Shown here: piece after piece, positions 60,111-60,651 of the stretch
Position numbering within the stretch: the first letter of the stretch is position 1
Layout of the letters: the number at the start of each line of letters is the position of its first letter
Origin: an uncultured Ruminococcus sp.
GTDB taxonomy: Bacteria; Bacillota; Clostridia; Oscillospirales; Acutalibacteraceae
DNA: 60,651 bases
Assembly: GCA_902798365.1 (NCBI GenBank)
Contig: CADBWP010000007.1
Span: forward strand, 1-60,651
Direction: 5' to 3'
The notes under the pieces: generated by a model
Seen by the model: the letters and a program-made list of their open reading frames with translations, nothing else
Database searches by the model: none
Told to the model about the DNA's origin: nothing
Made by a program: the position numbers and the translations under genes

Positions 60111-60651
60111 ATGGCAACAAAAAAACAGACATTCAACAGCAAGACTGAAAGACTTGTGGGTCTGGGCATCCTGACGGCAATAGTTATCGTGCTGCAGGTA
60201 GTAGCCACATTCTTTCCAACAAAGCCCTTTGCGGTAACGCTTGCGCTTGTGCCCATAGTTGTGGGCTCGGCTATTTACGGCAAGTGGGCAGGCGCGTACC
60301 TCGGCGCGGTGTTCAGCGCGGTAGTGGTCATCATGTGCATCACAGGCGCAGACGTCGGCGGCGCAATGGTGTTCAACGCCAATCCCATTTTATGTATTCT
60401 GCTTTGTATGCTCAAGGGCTCTGCGGCAGGCTTCTTTGCCGGACTTCTCTACAGCGCTCTGGGCAAGCTCAACGAGTGGGTAGGCACCTTTGCGGCGGCG
60501 ATCATTGCTCCCGTTGCCAACACGGGAATCTTCATTATCGGACTGCTTCTGTTTTTCAGAGACATTCTGACCGCGTGGGCAGGCGGCACCGAGATCGTCT
60601 TTTGGGCGGTGTTCATCATGGCGGGCTGGAACTTCATTGCCGAGCTTGTTG
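60111..60651 (+). CDS. ECF transporter S component, 5' part
   Basis: At least 180 residues of a membrane protein with about five hydrophobic segments, running off the right edge. The start MATKKQTFNSKTERLVGLGI, then TAIVIVLQVVA and VPIVVGSAIYGKWAGAYLGAV, are typical of S components, which bind a vitamin and use a shared energising module. Position after coaX makes pantothenate a plausible substrate. AGGAGG precedes the ATG. Confidence 0.8.
   Translation, partial: MATKKQTFNSKTERLVGLGILTAIVIVLQVVATFFPTKPFAVTLALVPIVVGSAIYGKWAGAYLGAVFSAVVVIMCITGADVGGAMVFNANPILCILLCMLKGSAAGFFAGLLYSALGKLNEWVGTFAAAIIAPVANTGIFIIGLLLFFRDILTAWAGGTEIVFWAVFIMAGWNFIAELV

Overview
The window looks like a chromosomal stretch of a spore-forming gut Firmicute of the Oscillospiraceae/Ruminococcus type. 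It is GC-balanced, Gram-positive in style (AGGAGG-type ribosome sites, intrinsic terminators, consensus TTGACA/TATAAT promoters) and encodes dipicolinate synthase (dpaA-dpaB), a remnant alpha/beta spore protein, a broken sporulation-type DD-carboxypeptidase, a dockerin protein and ECF/LytTR-type proteins. No rRNA, tRNA, CRISPR array or insertion sequence was found. The assignment rests on gene content only.

Layout. 1-0.35 kb: degraded spore-protein remnant. 0.37-4.2 kb: operon of a TelA-family protein, a membrane partner and a lipoprotein with substrate-binding-like and VWA domains. 4.4-6.3 kb (minus): operon of a Ser/Gly/Asn-rich lipoprotein, a dockerin protein, a 53-residue peptide and a six-TM protein. 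6.5-7.6 kb: frameshifted alpha/beta hydrolase remnant followed by an intact hydrolase. 7.6-24.1 kb: mostly housekeeping genes (uvrA, rmuC, S1-domain protein, cyclophilin lipoprotein, HAD phosphatase, sigma-like HTH pair, dpaAB, metY, ispD-ispF, broken dacF-like gene, pgi, P-loop protein). A candidate structured small RNA lies at 15.96-16.10 kb. 24.19-24.61 kb: two tandem copies of a roughly 200-bp intergenic repeat.

24.8-57.1 kb is one nearly continuous plus-strand locus, the centre of interest. It encodes a type VII-like (ESX/T7SSb-like) secretion apparatus wired to Ser/Thr phospho-signalling. The parts are: a membrane-tethered trypsin-like protease with an FHA domain, a PP2C phosphatase, two transmembrane Ser/Thr kinases, a cytosolic tail protein with repeated Thr-Thr-x-Leu motifs, a 2552-residue Ig-like surface protein, small membrane and zinc-ribbon proteins, two tandem TPR membrane paralogues, two further FHA membrane proteins, an EssC-like triple-ATPase with an FHA domain, a LytTR regulator with an altered receiver domain, a ubiquitin-like YukD/EsaB protein and about ten small WXG100-like or helical proteins. 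It ends in an AT-richer cassette with a papain/C39-like candidate effector, an unknown candidate partner and a lipoprotein. No obvious EsaA, EssA or EssB is seen. The two kinases have the kinase-TM-exterior layout that EssB has as a pseudokinase.

Two regulatory regions of this locus (24.85 kb and 50.90 kb) carry pairs of direct GTTCGTC repeats spaced 20-21 bp, the geometry expected for LytTR proteins. This suggests the LytTR gene inside the locus controls both its first gene and its WXG100 operon. Repeated ET[T/S]xL-type motifs in the protease, the 201-residue protein and one FHA protein fit phospho-Thr docking sites for the many FHA domains.

57.2-60.65 kb returns to housekeeping: a split transketolase (minus), a coaX-type pantothenate kinase with an altered motif, and the 5' part of an ECF transporter S component that runs off the window.
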